Of a stretch of 64,000 nucleotides of DNA, positions 53,303 through 64,000 are shown one piece after another. The stretch is from Nannochloris sp. 'desiccata' (lineage: Eukaryota; Chlorophyta; Trebouxiophyceae; Chlorellales; Chlorellaceae). Positions within the stretch are counted from its first letter, which is position 1. The number at the start of each line of letters is the position of its first letter. The stretch is taken from positions 868,001 to 932,000 of the forward strand of contig JAGTXX020000011.1 of assembly GCA_019044685.2 (NCBI GenBank), written 5' to 3'. Position numbers and translations under genes: made by a program. Under the pieces are notes generated by a model, which ran no database searches, was not told where the DNA came from, and saw nothing but the letters and a program-made list of their open reading frames with translations.

Positions 53303-54333
53303 TTACACCACCACCATGGGCTTTAGAAACGAAAATGCAGCTTGCAATTGTTTAAACTTCTCCCCTGCTGTGGACGCAGTCTTTGGGTCTGGGTGTCTAT
53401 CGGGATGATAGACCAGGGCACTTGTTCGAAAAGCTGTTTTTAATTCTATAGCGGTCGGTAGATGGGTCGTTGCCAGGCCTAGGAGACTTAAATTCGATCG
53501 TACCTCTTTACTAAGGGTAAATAAGGACCTATTTAGAGAGGAAGACTCTTGCTTTTCAAAGCGGCGTTTGTAATTTGGATGGCAATTTCCAGCCTGTTCC
53601 CTCTGTTTCTGCTGCCATTCAAACGCCTGTCTCCGTGCGTGGTCACTGCTGCCATAGGCCCAAAAACTCTCATAATCGGTATTAAAGCTTGAATACGCCG
53701 AGGAGCTGCTGCTGGCGGAAGAAAAAGAAGAAGAGGTGAAGGCTGCTTCCAAGGCCGCAGACCATTCATTAGAACCAGTGCTGGCCTTATTCTGTCGATC
53801 TGTTTTATTACTTTCGTTGTGTTTATTGCTTCCAGAATCTCGTTCGTTTCCTGTAAATGCTCCTGATGCTCTTTCAGATGCCTCTTTCATTGTACTTTGC
53901 CATAGCTGCCATGCACTGCGTATTCGAGCAGCTTCACTGGAAGACCGGGATTGCTTTAGTAGCCGACGCCACATTCTATCTTCATCACTGCTGGTACCTT
54001 CAGTGTTTATTGACGACGTGTTAGGTGTGCTCTTCAGTTCTTTTGTGAAAAACTGAGGTCCAAAGCCATCTTCTGCCCAAGTCTTAAGTTGACGGTTTGC
54101 GTCCCGTCGTCGTTTTCGCCGTTCTTTCTTAGCCTGCATAAAAATTAAGAGGTAAATTGTGATTCTGTTTATTGCGGTGACAGTTCTTACAATCAAGGAA
54201 AACGCGCCTGCCGAGCTTCATCTGTTTGGACCTGGTTTATGCTGCTAGTTTGAAAGGATCGAACTAAATTAATCCCACCGACTACAACCTGCAGGGAGCA
54301 TCGCTGCCCTGTCTGCCTGCAGATCGCATGCAT
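53303..54333 (-). CDS. J-domain protein (C-terminal J), probable mitochondrial
   Basis: Two exons (54333-54208, 54133-53303) encode 318 residues. Exon 1 (MHAICRQTGQRCSLQVVVGG, then LVRSFQTSS) is a basic, acid-free presequence of mitochondrial type. It joins exon 2 (AKKERRKRRRDANRQLK) through an intron that begins GC (CAG then GCGCGT) and ends ATGCAG, phase 0. Without that join translation would begin at an ATG on the splice site (54139). A Ser-rich middle contains two Trp-rich helices. The J domain is at the C-terminus (residues about 255-312) with HPD in YHPDRHPDPK, so it should stimulate an Hsp70. The exon 1 link is plausible rather than proven. Confidence 0.7.
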
Positions 54334-54660
54334 TACATATTTTATGAGCTGATGAAGCTGGGAAACCAATCATTAAATAGCGGTCATGGAAAATGCTGTG
54401 GAAGACACGTTTTGGGATGATTATTTATAAAAGTTTAGCGTGGGAGATGATAATTTTCTTAAATTTCTGTCCCCTACGGTAATTTGCTCCAAATTCTTTA
54501 ATTTCGATATTTACATCATTTAGCATAAATTGCAATATCTTCAAGGAAGAGTTACGGCCCCGAACTTATCTTTACTTGCCACACGGAACTGCCATTTTTG
54601 CTGCAAGCCCTTTGGTGGCTCGAGAACTAAATCGCAGGGATTCCCTGCTAGATTATCAGA
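54334..54660. other. Divergent promoter region, J-protein / LMBD1
   Basis: About 330 bases between head-to-head genes. No other feature is seen. Confidence 0.5.
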
Positions 54661-56373
54661 ATGAATTGGTTCCTTATTATCGTAGTAGCAGTAGTGGCAT
54701 TGCTCACTATTGCGCTATCTCTTTACTTGCTTGTCATCTACCAGCACCCTGAAGACAAAAATCAAGCTTGGTTCCCCAAGGTAGTAGTCGTCCTTGGAAT
54801 GTCTGTAGCGATATATACAGTGTTAATGTTCCCTCTAGATGTGGCAAATCAACAGTCGTGTACGCTGGATATACCTTTGGTTGATTGCACCTACACTTTT
54901 CCCATGGACACTCTTTGGGAAGCACTCTATATTGCCAATATGATACTAGTTTTTGTATTAATTCCCTTTAGTATCTTCTTTTACGAAGCAGACTCGGAAT
55001 GGTACGTTTGAAAATCATACTAATTTCGTTCCTTTTTCTTGAACCAAGTTTTGAAATGAACCGCCCACCGCCTCTTTAATTCCCTTAATCTCTTACCCTC
55101 TTCCCTTCATTATACAAATTTCAGGACGGGTGGCAAACGTTGGGGCAGTTCCCTGCTTTGGACTCTCGGTGTGATGGTCTGCGCAGCCTGTGTTATCTGC
55201 ATCCCTTACGTTTTCGGTGGTTATGCCGTTTACGAAATTCAAAGTGCCCGGTCTGGCATTCTCCCTGTTCTCCCTTACCTTGCCAACGGCACCAATGGAC
55301 TCAACACATGTATCGGTGTATTCGCCTCCTTTACTCCTGGTAGCCCGGTTCCTGCTGTCAACTCTATCCCTCCCTTGCCCTTAACAGGCTATTATTGTGA
55401 TGCCGGTGCAAGTGGGGGTACGGAAACGTGGAAGGTCCGTGTTTCCTTAATCACCTACGCCATGGCTATTATTGCTACAATAGGTTGGTTGTTATTTTTA
55501 TTGTTCGGTTCTATTGGTCTAGTCGCATTACCCTTGGATTGGATTAGAGGATTTATTACTAGACCCCGGTCGGTGATCTCAAAAGCGCAGTACATAGAAC
55601 GAGCACGTGATTTAGCTCGGCGCGCAAAAGACATCAAGTTGGTTGCAGAAGGCTTACGTAGGGAAGAACGTACACAAGGTAGATCTCGTAAATGGCGTCG
55701 GAATTATAACGCATTACAAACACAAGTTGAGATCCTTGAAGAAGATCAAGACCAGCTCGAAACAGTCTTTCCGCAAGGAGAGGACCCTGCGTACTCTTGG
55801 ACAGTTACTGTCATCATGCAATGGGTGAAATTGATGGGAGGCATTATTGCTCTAGGTATTTCAGTAGCCTGGTGTCTTCAAATCATTCTCTACATCCTTA
55901 TAGACCCTCCAGTAACACCACTTTTGAACGACTTATTTTTGGCAGCCAATGACGTCTTCCCTCTTTTTGGTACTTTCCTCTTTGCTGTGTTTGTTTTCTA
56001 CCTTCAAGCAGCAGTCATTAAAGGTAACTTCAAATTCGGGTTGAATTTGTTGATCTTTAGAGTCCATCCAGTGAAACAAGGCGCGACTATGATGTCTTCA
56101 TTCCTGTTCAATGTGGCCTTAATTCTATTAGCATCCACAGCGTGTATCCAATTTGCAGCCTCTGCCTTTGCTCTGTACGCGAATGGCACTGCAATTCTAA
56201 ATATTTATGGTAATCAATTGAAATCTTTAGAAGGATTGCGATATATTTACACTAAGAATATTTATGTGTACGCATTCATGGCATTGGTGGTGTTGACCGC
56301 AGCGGTGTTGTTGATTAGAGGACCTGATGCGTGGAAGAAGAAGAAGAAAATGGAGAACTATTATAGCATGTAG
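54661..56373 (+). CDS. LMBD1-like (LMBR1 family) nine-helix membrane protein
   Basis: Two exons (54661-55001, 55125-56373) encode 529 residues. The protein starts in the membrane (MNWFLIIVVAVVALLTIALS) with alternating hydrophobic segments. Conserved LMBR1 features are FPLDVANQQ, IPFSIFFYEADSEW, SIGLVALPLDWIRGFI and a cytosolic coiled coil (LQTQVEILEEDQDQLETVFP). A final helix group (FMALVVLTAAVLLIRG) ends at KKKKKMENYYSM. In animals LMBD1 exports cobalamin from lysosomes with an ABC partner. Many algae need vitamin B12, so a similar role is possible, but this is inference. The intron splits the Trp codon of EW. Confidence 0.85.
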
Positions 56374-56758
56374 ATAAAGATTATAGCTCGTGTAAATTTC
56401 TTCTAACTTTTCTCCCTCTCTCCCTTTTGATTGGACGTCGCCTGTCACTACCTACTAATGATCTCAGTATGATCTGTTTATATTTTTGCTATGTTTATTT
56501 GTAGACTTTGTTATTTAATCAACAAATCAATAGATCAATGCATTGAAAAGGAAAGCAGGAAGTAAAAAGAGGAGGTATGCATTAAACTTAGTCTATATTA
56601 ATCTATATTAATAGATAAGAGGTAGTCTATATTAGATGACAAGTTAAACGAGATAAAAACATGTACCAACGCTGCAGAGGCCGTCGTAGTATCGGCAGTG
56701 GTCGCTGGAGGTAACAGCTGAGGAGTTGGAGGTGGTGGTGGTCGTTTACCTTTTCATT
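56374..56758. other. Convergent 3' flanks
   Basis: Region between the ends of the LMBD1-like and GIY-YIG genes. It holds three close copies of a CTATATTA-type word (56592-56634) and a GGT-rich stretch near 56730. No gene is seen. Confidence 0.45.
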
Positions 56759-57352
56759 TCAACGTTTCTTCCCACTAAACATCTGTTTAAATCCACTCTT
56801 TTGCTGCGTCAAAAACTTAGGCGGGCCTTCTTTTAATATCATTCTTTTCCCTTTACACAAACACCCACAACACTGGTAGTGCGGCTTCAAAGTCAAGCTT
56901 CGTCCTCGAGCCCCAGGCTGTTGAACCCATGCAAAATCAAGATTCGCTAAAGCTCTATCTCTAGCAGCGTTGGCCGCTTCTATTGTGGCTCTCGGCTTTA
57001 CTCGAATCCACACAACACAGTTTTCTTTTAAACAATGGTCTAAAAAGCCTTTCAACTCACTGCGTTCGCTCATAAGTTCAAATAGAGCCTCTCGGACGTT
57101 GGCAGCTGCACCAACATAGACAGCAATGTAATTTGTAGGCTGATCTTTGTGGACAATAGCAAGTTCGTAGATGCCTGGACCACCGGTTTGGGCTCCAGCA
57201 ATGTCCACAGCAGTTCCGTCGCTTGTGGCTCTCAGAAGAGAGGAAGCAGAAGCTAAAAGCGGTTGCCAAGGGGCTCCACCCCAGCTCCATCGGTATCCTG
57301 AGAATAGCGAGAGGCCTTGCTCACGTTTGGGACGCAGCTTGCCAAATGACAT
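56759..57352 (-). CDS. GIY-YIG-like domain protein
   Basis: A single exon encodes 197 residues. GPGIYELAIVHKDQPT followed by IAVYVGAAANVREALFELMS is a GIY...YVG pair as in GIY-YIG nuclease folds and the plant EFFECTOR OF TRANSCRIPTION proteins. ARDRALANLDFAWVQQPGAR resembles the later helix. A short Cys cluster (YQCCGCLCKGKR) and a basic tail (QKSGFKQMFSGKKR) could bind metal or nucleic acid. There is no targeting peptide. Nuclease activity is not established from sequence alone. Confidence 0.68.
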   Translation of the reverse strand: MSFGKLRPKREQGLSLFSGYRWSWGGAPWQPLLASASSLLRATSDGTAVDIAGAQTGGPGIYELAIVHKDQPTNYIAVYVGAAANVREALFELMSERSELKGFLDHCLKENCVVWIRVKPRATIEAANAARDRALANLDFAWVQQPGARGRSLTLKPHYQCCGCLCKGKRMILKEGPPKFLTQQKSGFKQMFSGKKR

Positions 57353-57538
57353 CTTTATTCAATTATTTTATAATCGGATCTGATCTCAAGCAAACGCGTT
57401 GCAGCAGGAATACATGTGCTTTGAAACAGACAGTGTACTTTATGATGCTTACAAAAGATAGACGTATTTTTAATAAACAAACAATTAGCTTCTTTTAGTC
57501 TCTTATCATTTTAGTCTCAGATCACAACCCCTGAGCAT

Positions 57539-60500
57539 TCACAATCTCTGTTTGAAAGCTTCTAGATCAAACTCTTCGCCATACTGCGCTTCTGCGGCTG
57601 CAGGATCCGTAAGACCAGCAAGAACTGCAGCCATTCCACTATTTCCAGCCCCTCCTACATCTGCCGCTGCAGCAGCAGCTGCTGCATTACCGTCTCCCAC
57701 TCCACCACCACCAGCAGCACCAGGTTTCTTCTTTTTATCGTCTTCCTGCAAAGCAAACAGATCCAGCAAATTCCCAGTATCCATAGCTTGCAGTGACATA
57801 TTCTCTGCGTTTACAACTGCAGCTGCTACATCCAGTTTAAATTTCTGTAAACTCATAACTTGTTCCTCGAGTGTACCTCGGACCAGGAGCCGGTACACAT
57901 TAACCGCTCTGCGTTGACCTAATCGATGGGCTCTATCCATAGCTTGTAAATCTTTTTGTGGGTTCCAATCATGCTCTAAGAAAATGACGGTATCTGCTGC
58001 AGTTAAATTTAGGCCAAGACCTCCAACCGCTGTTGTCAATAACATCACCTCGACAGTAGGATCAGCATTAAAGCGCTGAACCCTTCTAAACCGTTCTGAA
58101 GCATCTACCGATCCATCAATACGTAAAGAAGAAATCCCCATAGGCTGTAATACTGAGCTTTCAGCAAGATCAAGCAAGGCTCTTGTTTGAGCAAATACTA
58201 ACGCTCGGTGACCAGCATCAGATGCAGCAAGCGCTTCTTCTTTTGTATTTTTATCCCCTGCAGCGTCAGTTCCGATGCCACAATCAATGAGTAACTCTCG
58301 TAATGCAGCGAGTTTCGGCGAATGTGATAAATTCGACCGGAGATGCTCTTGTGCTTCTGCCCAGTTGTTGCCAATTTTTGGGCCGAGGACTTTTATTAAA
58401 GCTTTTTGATGAGCTGGCACTGCTGGATCTACGACTAGAAGAGGGTGAGAGCACAATCGACGTAAATAATGCAATGCTTGGAACACGTGAGGAGAACCAC
58501 CATTGGAGCCAGCAACACCCCCACCGCTCCCGCCGGCACCAGTAGCAGCCAAAGACCCTTCCTGCACCGCCCCTGTAACAGCAGTCATCGCTTGGGAGGT
58601 GGCAAAGTCTTCATACAGCGCTCTTTGCAACTCCCCAGGGTCACAAATAACATCTTGCACGGTTTTCGGTGGTAAATCTTGTAATACTTGATCTTTTGTC
58701 CGTCGAAGGACAAACGGCATGACTTGTCGATGAAGAGCATCTAAAGCTAGAACACCTCCTTCAGCCTCTTTGCTGCCCCTTTTAGCGCCCCGAGACGCCG
58801 CCAAAGCACGGCCATAACGGGAGTTGAACGCACGCTCACCGCCCAAAAATCCTGGCATCAAAAAATCAAACAGAGCCCACATTTCGATGACGGAATTTTG
58901 AATAGGGGTTCCTGAAAGAATCAATCGGTGCTGTGCTTTGACACGTCGTACAGCTTGAGAGACTTTGGAAGCAGGATTTCGTACTGCATGGCCTTCATCC
59001 AATACACAGTACATCCAGTCAACACTGGAAACCCAGTCAACGTCAGCACGTACTGCCTCGTAGGACATAACCACAACATCGTGGGAAGAAAGTAAAGGAC
59101 GCAGGGCAGCACGCGCAACAGGGACGCCGTGATATTGCATTGGACGGAGAACTGTTTCATCGACAAATTTAGATATTTCATGAGGCCAATGGGCCACCAG
59201 CGTCGCTGGGCAGACAATAAGAGAAGGTCGAGGCGCATCAAGAGCAGCACCGGAAGTGGCATATTTTTGTTTTCCTTCAATGGTTGCTGCAGCGACGATA
59301 GACGTTGCTTGCAGTGTTTTACCAAGTCCCATATCGTCTGCTAAGACACCATGAAGACCAAATCTTCTTAAAAATGCCAGCCAATTGATTCCTTCTTGTT
59401 GATACCGCCTCAAAGTGCCGGTAAGCAGTTTAAAAGGTAGCTTGAAATCTTCCATTTGACGATTATCTAGCAATTGCTGCAAAAATTTACCTTCTTTTTC
59501 AAGCATGGCTTCTTGTTCAGCGCTCAAACCAGGCGGAGGAGGTACCCCCTGTGCGAGAGGCATCAAGGCCACCACAGCAGCAAAGCATGATGAGGCCACA
59601 GCACGTGTGCCAGGATGAGGATCACTCATTCGACTCAGGAGTGGTACGACAGCAAGCTGTACATACGGAATCATCTTCAAACCAAGAGAATGAACGATCT
59701 CCCGCATGGCGACAACTGCTCCGAGCCGGGCTGCCTCGGCAGCGGTGGAGACAAGCTGTGGTGATATCACATCCAAAGCACGAGGCATCACCACAGAAGG
59801 CAACGCAGCACCTAATGCAGCTATTGCGCGTGCAGCAGAAAGCTGTACAGCTCCATTTGTGTGCCCCAAACACTGGGAAATACCTAGTAGTAAGGCCAAC
59901 CCGACACCTTGGATGACGTCAGCATGCAAAGCCGGGGCTAGGACTTCAAGAGTACGGAGACCTTCAACAGCAGGTTGAGGAGCTTGTGCAGCGTCTTCTA
60001 TAGATTTGGAGATGTGTTGGTTCCATAGGCCTGGAAGAAGAGAAGGTAAAGATGGACCGCATTCAATGGCCAGAGCCCTCAGCATTGCCTCACCACCCTT
60101 TGGAAGACAAAACAAAATCGGAAAATTTAGAGTGGAAAAATAGATGTACAGGAATAAATAATGCTGTAGATATATTTGAATGAAGATATATATATATATC
60201 ATCTCTTCATTCTAGTACTTACTCTTCGAGTTAATGCCGATGCCTGTGCAAAAGCACTATCTACACCGCCATCCGCTCCTGCTGCTGCTGCCGCTGCTGC
60301 TGCACCAGCCACAATTTTCCTAGCTTCCCCCCCCTTTTTAGCAACAGTTTTCCCACTTTGATGTTGCTGTACCTCTTCTTCACCCAGTACCGGAGGCTTT
60401 GCAGCACTTGGAACTGTACCTGAATCGCTACAAGCGAAATTACAAATATTCTTGACTACCTTTTCAGTCGGCGATGGTGTTCTTGAAATACAGGCAACTG

Positions 60501-63500
60501 CCAGTTTTGCAAGCGTCACTGCTGCCTGATCTTGAAACAGAGGGTCCGGTTCGCGTCGTACAGATGCAATTAACGGTTGAATTAAGCTATTTAGCTTTGC
60601 AGGCAGGTTTTTTGATGTTTTAGATGAGTGAACAACAGCTGCAGCAAGCGACGATGACGCTGTTGCGTGCAGTACTGCTTCGTTGGTTTGAAGAGATTTT
60701 GCAGTACCATAAACAGCTTCAGCTGCTAATTTCACAGGTTGTGGCAGTTCTGGAGCTCCACGTGCAAGAAGAAGTAACGGCCCTACTATATTGAGAGCTG
60801 TCGGCGGAGTGATGTTCTCTATCGGGCAAGAAAGTGCCGCCACCGGTGTGCCTTTGCTGGTGGCAATTTCAATGAGCGCAGTAATTTGTCGTTTTAATAA
60901 GTTATATGAGGGAACGTGCTCTTCAAAGACGATAGCAGGGGCGGTAAGGACCGACAATGCTTCACCCACAACAGCATCAAGTCCAGAAGATGAAGAAGAA
61001 GAAGGAGAAGAAGAAGAAGGGGTAGTTTCTTCTTTCGTTGAGTATTGGCCCCAAAAGGCAACAGCAAAGCCTCCAAGCACCCTTGCAGATGCAGACGTAC
61101 TTTTCAACGCTGCCACAAGGCACGGGATTATTGGATTTTCTTCTCGTACTTCTTTTCCCAAACTGGGAGGAGAAAGTTTATGTGCCAACTGACCTAGACA
61201 AGTCGCTGCAACAAGTCGCATTCTGGTGACACGCTCTGCCTGGCCTTCTCCTTCACCACCAGGAACCAAGGAAGAAAACTGCAGCAGCAGTGCATTGCCC
61301 TCATCGTCGTCGCCATCTCCAAGACCCAAGGCATTATCATCTCCACCAAGGGAAGATAAAGAAGGAGGGAATACAAAGAGCTTGGCATTGAATTTCTTGT
61401 GCTGGGCAGTACAGGCGAGTTTAACAAGTGCAGTTGCAGTCTCACCACCGCTGACAGCCTCTGTTAATTGTGCTTGAGAAGCTTGATTCATCAGCGTTTC
61501 CCACGCTTTTTGACTATAATTTAGCACATCTGCATCTTTTTCAATCAATATATTCTGGAAAAGTAACCGAAGAGTCAGTCGTAGATCGGTAAATTGAGGT
61601 AGTAATGTCGCAACTGGCTGAGTAGCAAGAAGCGCTGTTAGGCACCGCAGCGCTGAGATCCTCACTGACGATAAATTATGCCTAAGGTGAGGGAATACCC
61701 GAGGCAATAACGCACATAATGGTAGTGTATTCCTACTATTAGTAGCGTCATCATCACGGGAGCTAGCCTCAAGACACGCAGCACCGGGTTCAGCGCTAGA
61801 ATACACGGCAGCCAGCAACGACAAGGCTCCCTTTACCGCAGGGCTCAGCTCATCTGTCGCTAGCAACGCATCCCAAACCAACCGTAGAAGCATCGCAGCA
61901 TCTGGGGAAGTATCATGTGCGAGCAATTTCGCTGTCGGAAGAAGTGCTTCTGCTGCGACTGCTCGGACATCATCGTCCCTGTCTCTCATGCCATTAACGC
62001 TCGACGGAAGGGCACACGCTAAGATCTCGGTATCTACTTCTTCTGCTTGAGCAGCTAAAACGTATTTTAAACCTTGAAGGCCCCCATGCCGTGCTTCCCA
62101 TTCCGAGCATTCAGCTAGCATACGTAACGCATGCAATAGTCGCAGCAGAACCGGACGAGGAACTGCTCTGGCCACCATGCCCAGCGCTTGAGCAGTGGTC
62201 TCTCGAACGGGGGCAACTACTTGATCAGAGAGATAGTCCCCAAAACGATCTAAAGCGAGAGTACAGAGCATATGAATAGCACAATCTTCTAGCCAGCTGG
62301 TGTTGGACTTCATTGCTGCCACTACATCTATTTTATGTACACCAATTTCCGCTCCTGCAGCAGCTGCTGCCGGTGCTATGGCCATGCTTCCAATCAATTG
62401 AGGTCTTCCTGTACCTCCTGCAGCAGTCCATCCACCAGGAGGGTCTTCCAACGGTGCAATTACACCTGCACTACGCGCTTGTGTGCTTAAAATCTCACGC
62501 AATGCTATAGCAGCGCCGTGCCTGACCTCCCACATCGGGTGGAGTAAATCAACACACAGTTGATCACAAAGAAACTGGAAAGGCCAATGACCTGCTAATA
62601 TAGCTTGCCATTGAGAATCTAGAGCTTCAGCTTCTTCAGCGACTGCAGCTTCAGATATCTCTGTACATGTAGCGTCAGTTTGGGGACTTTCTGCTTGTTT
62701 TTGAGCTACTTTATTATCGGTTCGTGACTTTTTTGCTGCTCTACCGTCGCTGTTGCCTTCTCCTATGGGACCTCGTTTTCTTGCAGATTTCGCTTTTCGA
62801 AGAGCTGCAGCACGTTCACGAGCGCTCATTCCACTCATGTCCTGTAACAATTCAGTCGCTCCTTTCCTCTGTTCAGGTTCACCCTCGTTTCCCGCAGTTG
62901 TGGTGGTTGCCGCAACTCCCGCTCCTGTATCTTCAACTCCGCCATTGTTAGAAAAAAAATCTTCGTCCTTTAGAAAATCGGAAGTATTAATAAATTCCCC
63001 AGCAGCTCCACTCAACCCCATTCTTTTTTGCATATTCACTCGCTGCTGTGCTATGCTATCAGCCCGGCTGACTCCTCCACGCACAGCAGGCAAATCATAC
63101 TCGTTGCCAGCGGAAGCAAGGAGAGGTGTTCCTTGTTGAACTACAGTGGCCACGTTAAAGGTATCAAAAGAAAGTAGAGATGATGTAGTAGCTGTATTGG
63201 TGTTTTCATCTGAGAGGGCTGTTTCAGGTCTTATTGCTTCTGCAAGTGATTCTAGATTGATTCCTGCTGCGAGTGCCAAAGTTGCCGGTGTGTGATGTGC
63301 AACGTGATCTGCAATCTTGCCTAAACAGTGTGCTGCTGCGACGCGAGCATCCCATTCTTTGTGACGAAGATGGCGAGATACTTGTTGGATGACTGCGGTT
63401 AATTGGGCAGGGTGGGCTGCAACGATGGCTGCTATTTGTTCTGCTGCAGCTCGGCGTGTTTCTGGTGAGGAGCCACCTGCAAGATGTTTATCAGAAAATT

Positions 63501-63627
63501 TCGAGGATTAGCTAACAGAACATGCTTTAATATATATATTCATTGCACTATAATCTTTTCTAGACGAACCATCTATGAGCCGCAGGAGCTTTTGCAGCCT
63601 AGAACCGCCTTGCTGGGCGGAATTCAT
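57539..63627 (-). CDS. BTAF1: MOT1/BTAF1 SNF2-family TBP remodeller
   Basis: Three exons (63627-63570, 63476-60223, 60097-57539) encode 1956 residues. MOT1 uses ATP to strip TATA-binding protein from DNA. The N-terminal about 1200 residues are HEAT repeats: GGSSPETRRAAAEQIAAIVA, then RHKEWDARVAAAHCLGKIAD and WEVRHGAAIALREILSTQAR. The C-terminal SNF2 motor has LADDMGLGKTLQA (Walker A, near residue 1360), MSYEAVRADVDW, DEGHAVRNPASKVSQA (box II DEGH, typical of MOT1) and LSGTPIQNSVIEMWALFDFL. Motifs V and VI follow (LLTTAVGGLGLNLTAADTVI, AMDRAHRLGQRRAVNVYRLL). Exon 1 encodes MNSAQQGGSRLQKLLRLID and joins in frame through a weak GTTCGT donor. Length matches the family. Confidence 0.95.
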
Positions 63628-63934
63628 TGATATTGATTTTTGATCAGATTAAGATCAGGCTATATATTCGCAAATCTAACAATTTATTACCTCAAGCTGC
63701 GCAGCTGGAGTTGAGTAATATACTGCATTGATTTTTATTTGAAAACTTGTCCCAAAATGGGGGTAAGTATAGACAAATTGATAAAAACCTTGAGGAATTA
63801 CTTGGTAGTCCTGAGGAAAGAATTCAAGCATTTTCTTGAAACCTCGTCATTTTTCAGCCCATAAACCGACTTAGGTTCCTTCATTTTAATTGGAACAGCA
63901 TATTTACTAACTTGCAAAACTTGCAATCTTCGAC
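63628..63934. other. Divergent promoter region and probable 5' UTR exon/intron
   Basis: Upstream of MOT1 and of a plus-strand gene. A GTAAGT donor at 63760 and an acceptor TTTTTCAG at about 63857 suggest a 5' UTR intron for the next gene. The ATG just before the donor (63755) would open only a 33-codon spliced frame. Confidence 0.45.
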
Positions 63935-64000
63935 ATGGCTGCCTCTAACGTAAGTCTGTGAGCTGTTAATCTTTCAAATCTTTGATCTCTCCGCCGGTGA
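63935..64000 (+). CDS. First exon of an unidentified gene (runs off the window)
   Basis: ATGGCTGCCTCTAAC (63935-63949) is followed directly by a consensus GTAAGT donor, giving a five-codon first exon (MAASN). A short ATG exon preceded by a 5' UTR intron is common for ribosomal and other highly expressed genes, but the product cannot be told from what is visible. Confidence 0.45.

Overview
This is nuclear DNA from a photosynthetic eukaryote of the green lineage, most likely a compact-genome green alga (Chlorophyta). The evidence is gene content. There are plastid proteins (a Ycf20-like protein, a Psb27-like thylakoid-lumen protein with a twin-arginine signal, a DUF4336 protein, a TPR protein). 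There is a PTS2-bearing glyoxysomal malate dehydrogenase, an RD21-type papain protease with a granulin domain, a REF/SRPP lipid-droplet-type protein, and plant-specific families (ELF4, SPIRAL1). Genes are short and packed on both strands, with 0-3 small introns each, base composition is moderately AT-rich, and nothing is operonic. I cannot name the species.

Layout. 1-6.3 kb: tail of a granulin-type cysteine protease, a membrane-anchored TKL kinase, a SAP-SPIRAL1 fusion gene and peroxisomal MDH. 6.5-16.7 kb: Ycf20-like, GNA1, a DUF212 membrane phosphatase-like protein, SRP9, a DUF4336 protein, RFC2, elongin B, SEC22 and MsrB. 16.7-25 kb: FolD, a CPA2 cation/proton antiporter, ELF4, an ankyrin acyl-CoA-binding protein and a VPS9 GEF. 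25-35 kb: an orphan membrane protein, a ubiquitin-like protein, a plastid TPR protein, AMSH, NHP2, a YetF/DUF421 protein, a broken MYND gene and organellar NDPK. 35-45.7 kb: NUP58, an ABCG transporter, a qRRM RNA-binding protein, a REF/SRPP protein and YrdC/Sua5. 45.8-64 kb: carbamate kinase, UspA, a VTT/DedA protein, BCNT/SWC5, Psb27-like, an orphan plastid protein, a J-protein, LMBD1-like, a GIY-YIG-like protein, MOT1/BTAF1 and the first exon of another gene.

Exon structures were deduced by joining reading frames across splice sites so that family-conserved sequence is continuous. I count 43 introns that can be placed this way. Four of them start with GC rather than GT, well above the usual share of about 1%. 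The most unusual items are the SAP-SPIRAL1 fusion, the intact ELF4 homologue, the cluster of GC-AG introns, a MYND-finger gene interrupted by a 46-bp inverted-repeat element made of GTAAGT units, and a FolD with two large insertions and Asp in place of the usual cofactor-loop Arg. I saw no tRNA, rRNA, CRISPR array or transposon.
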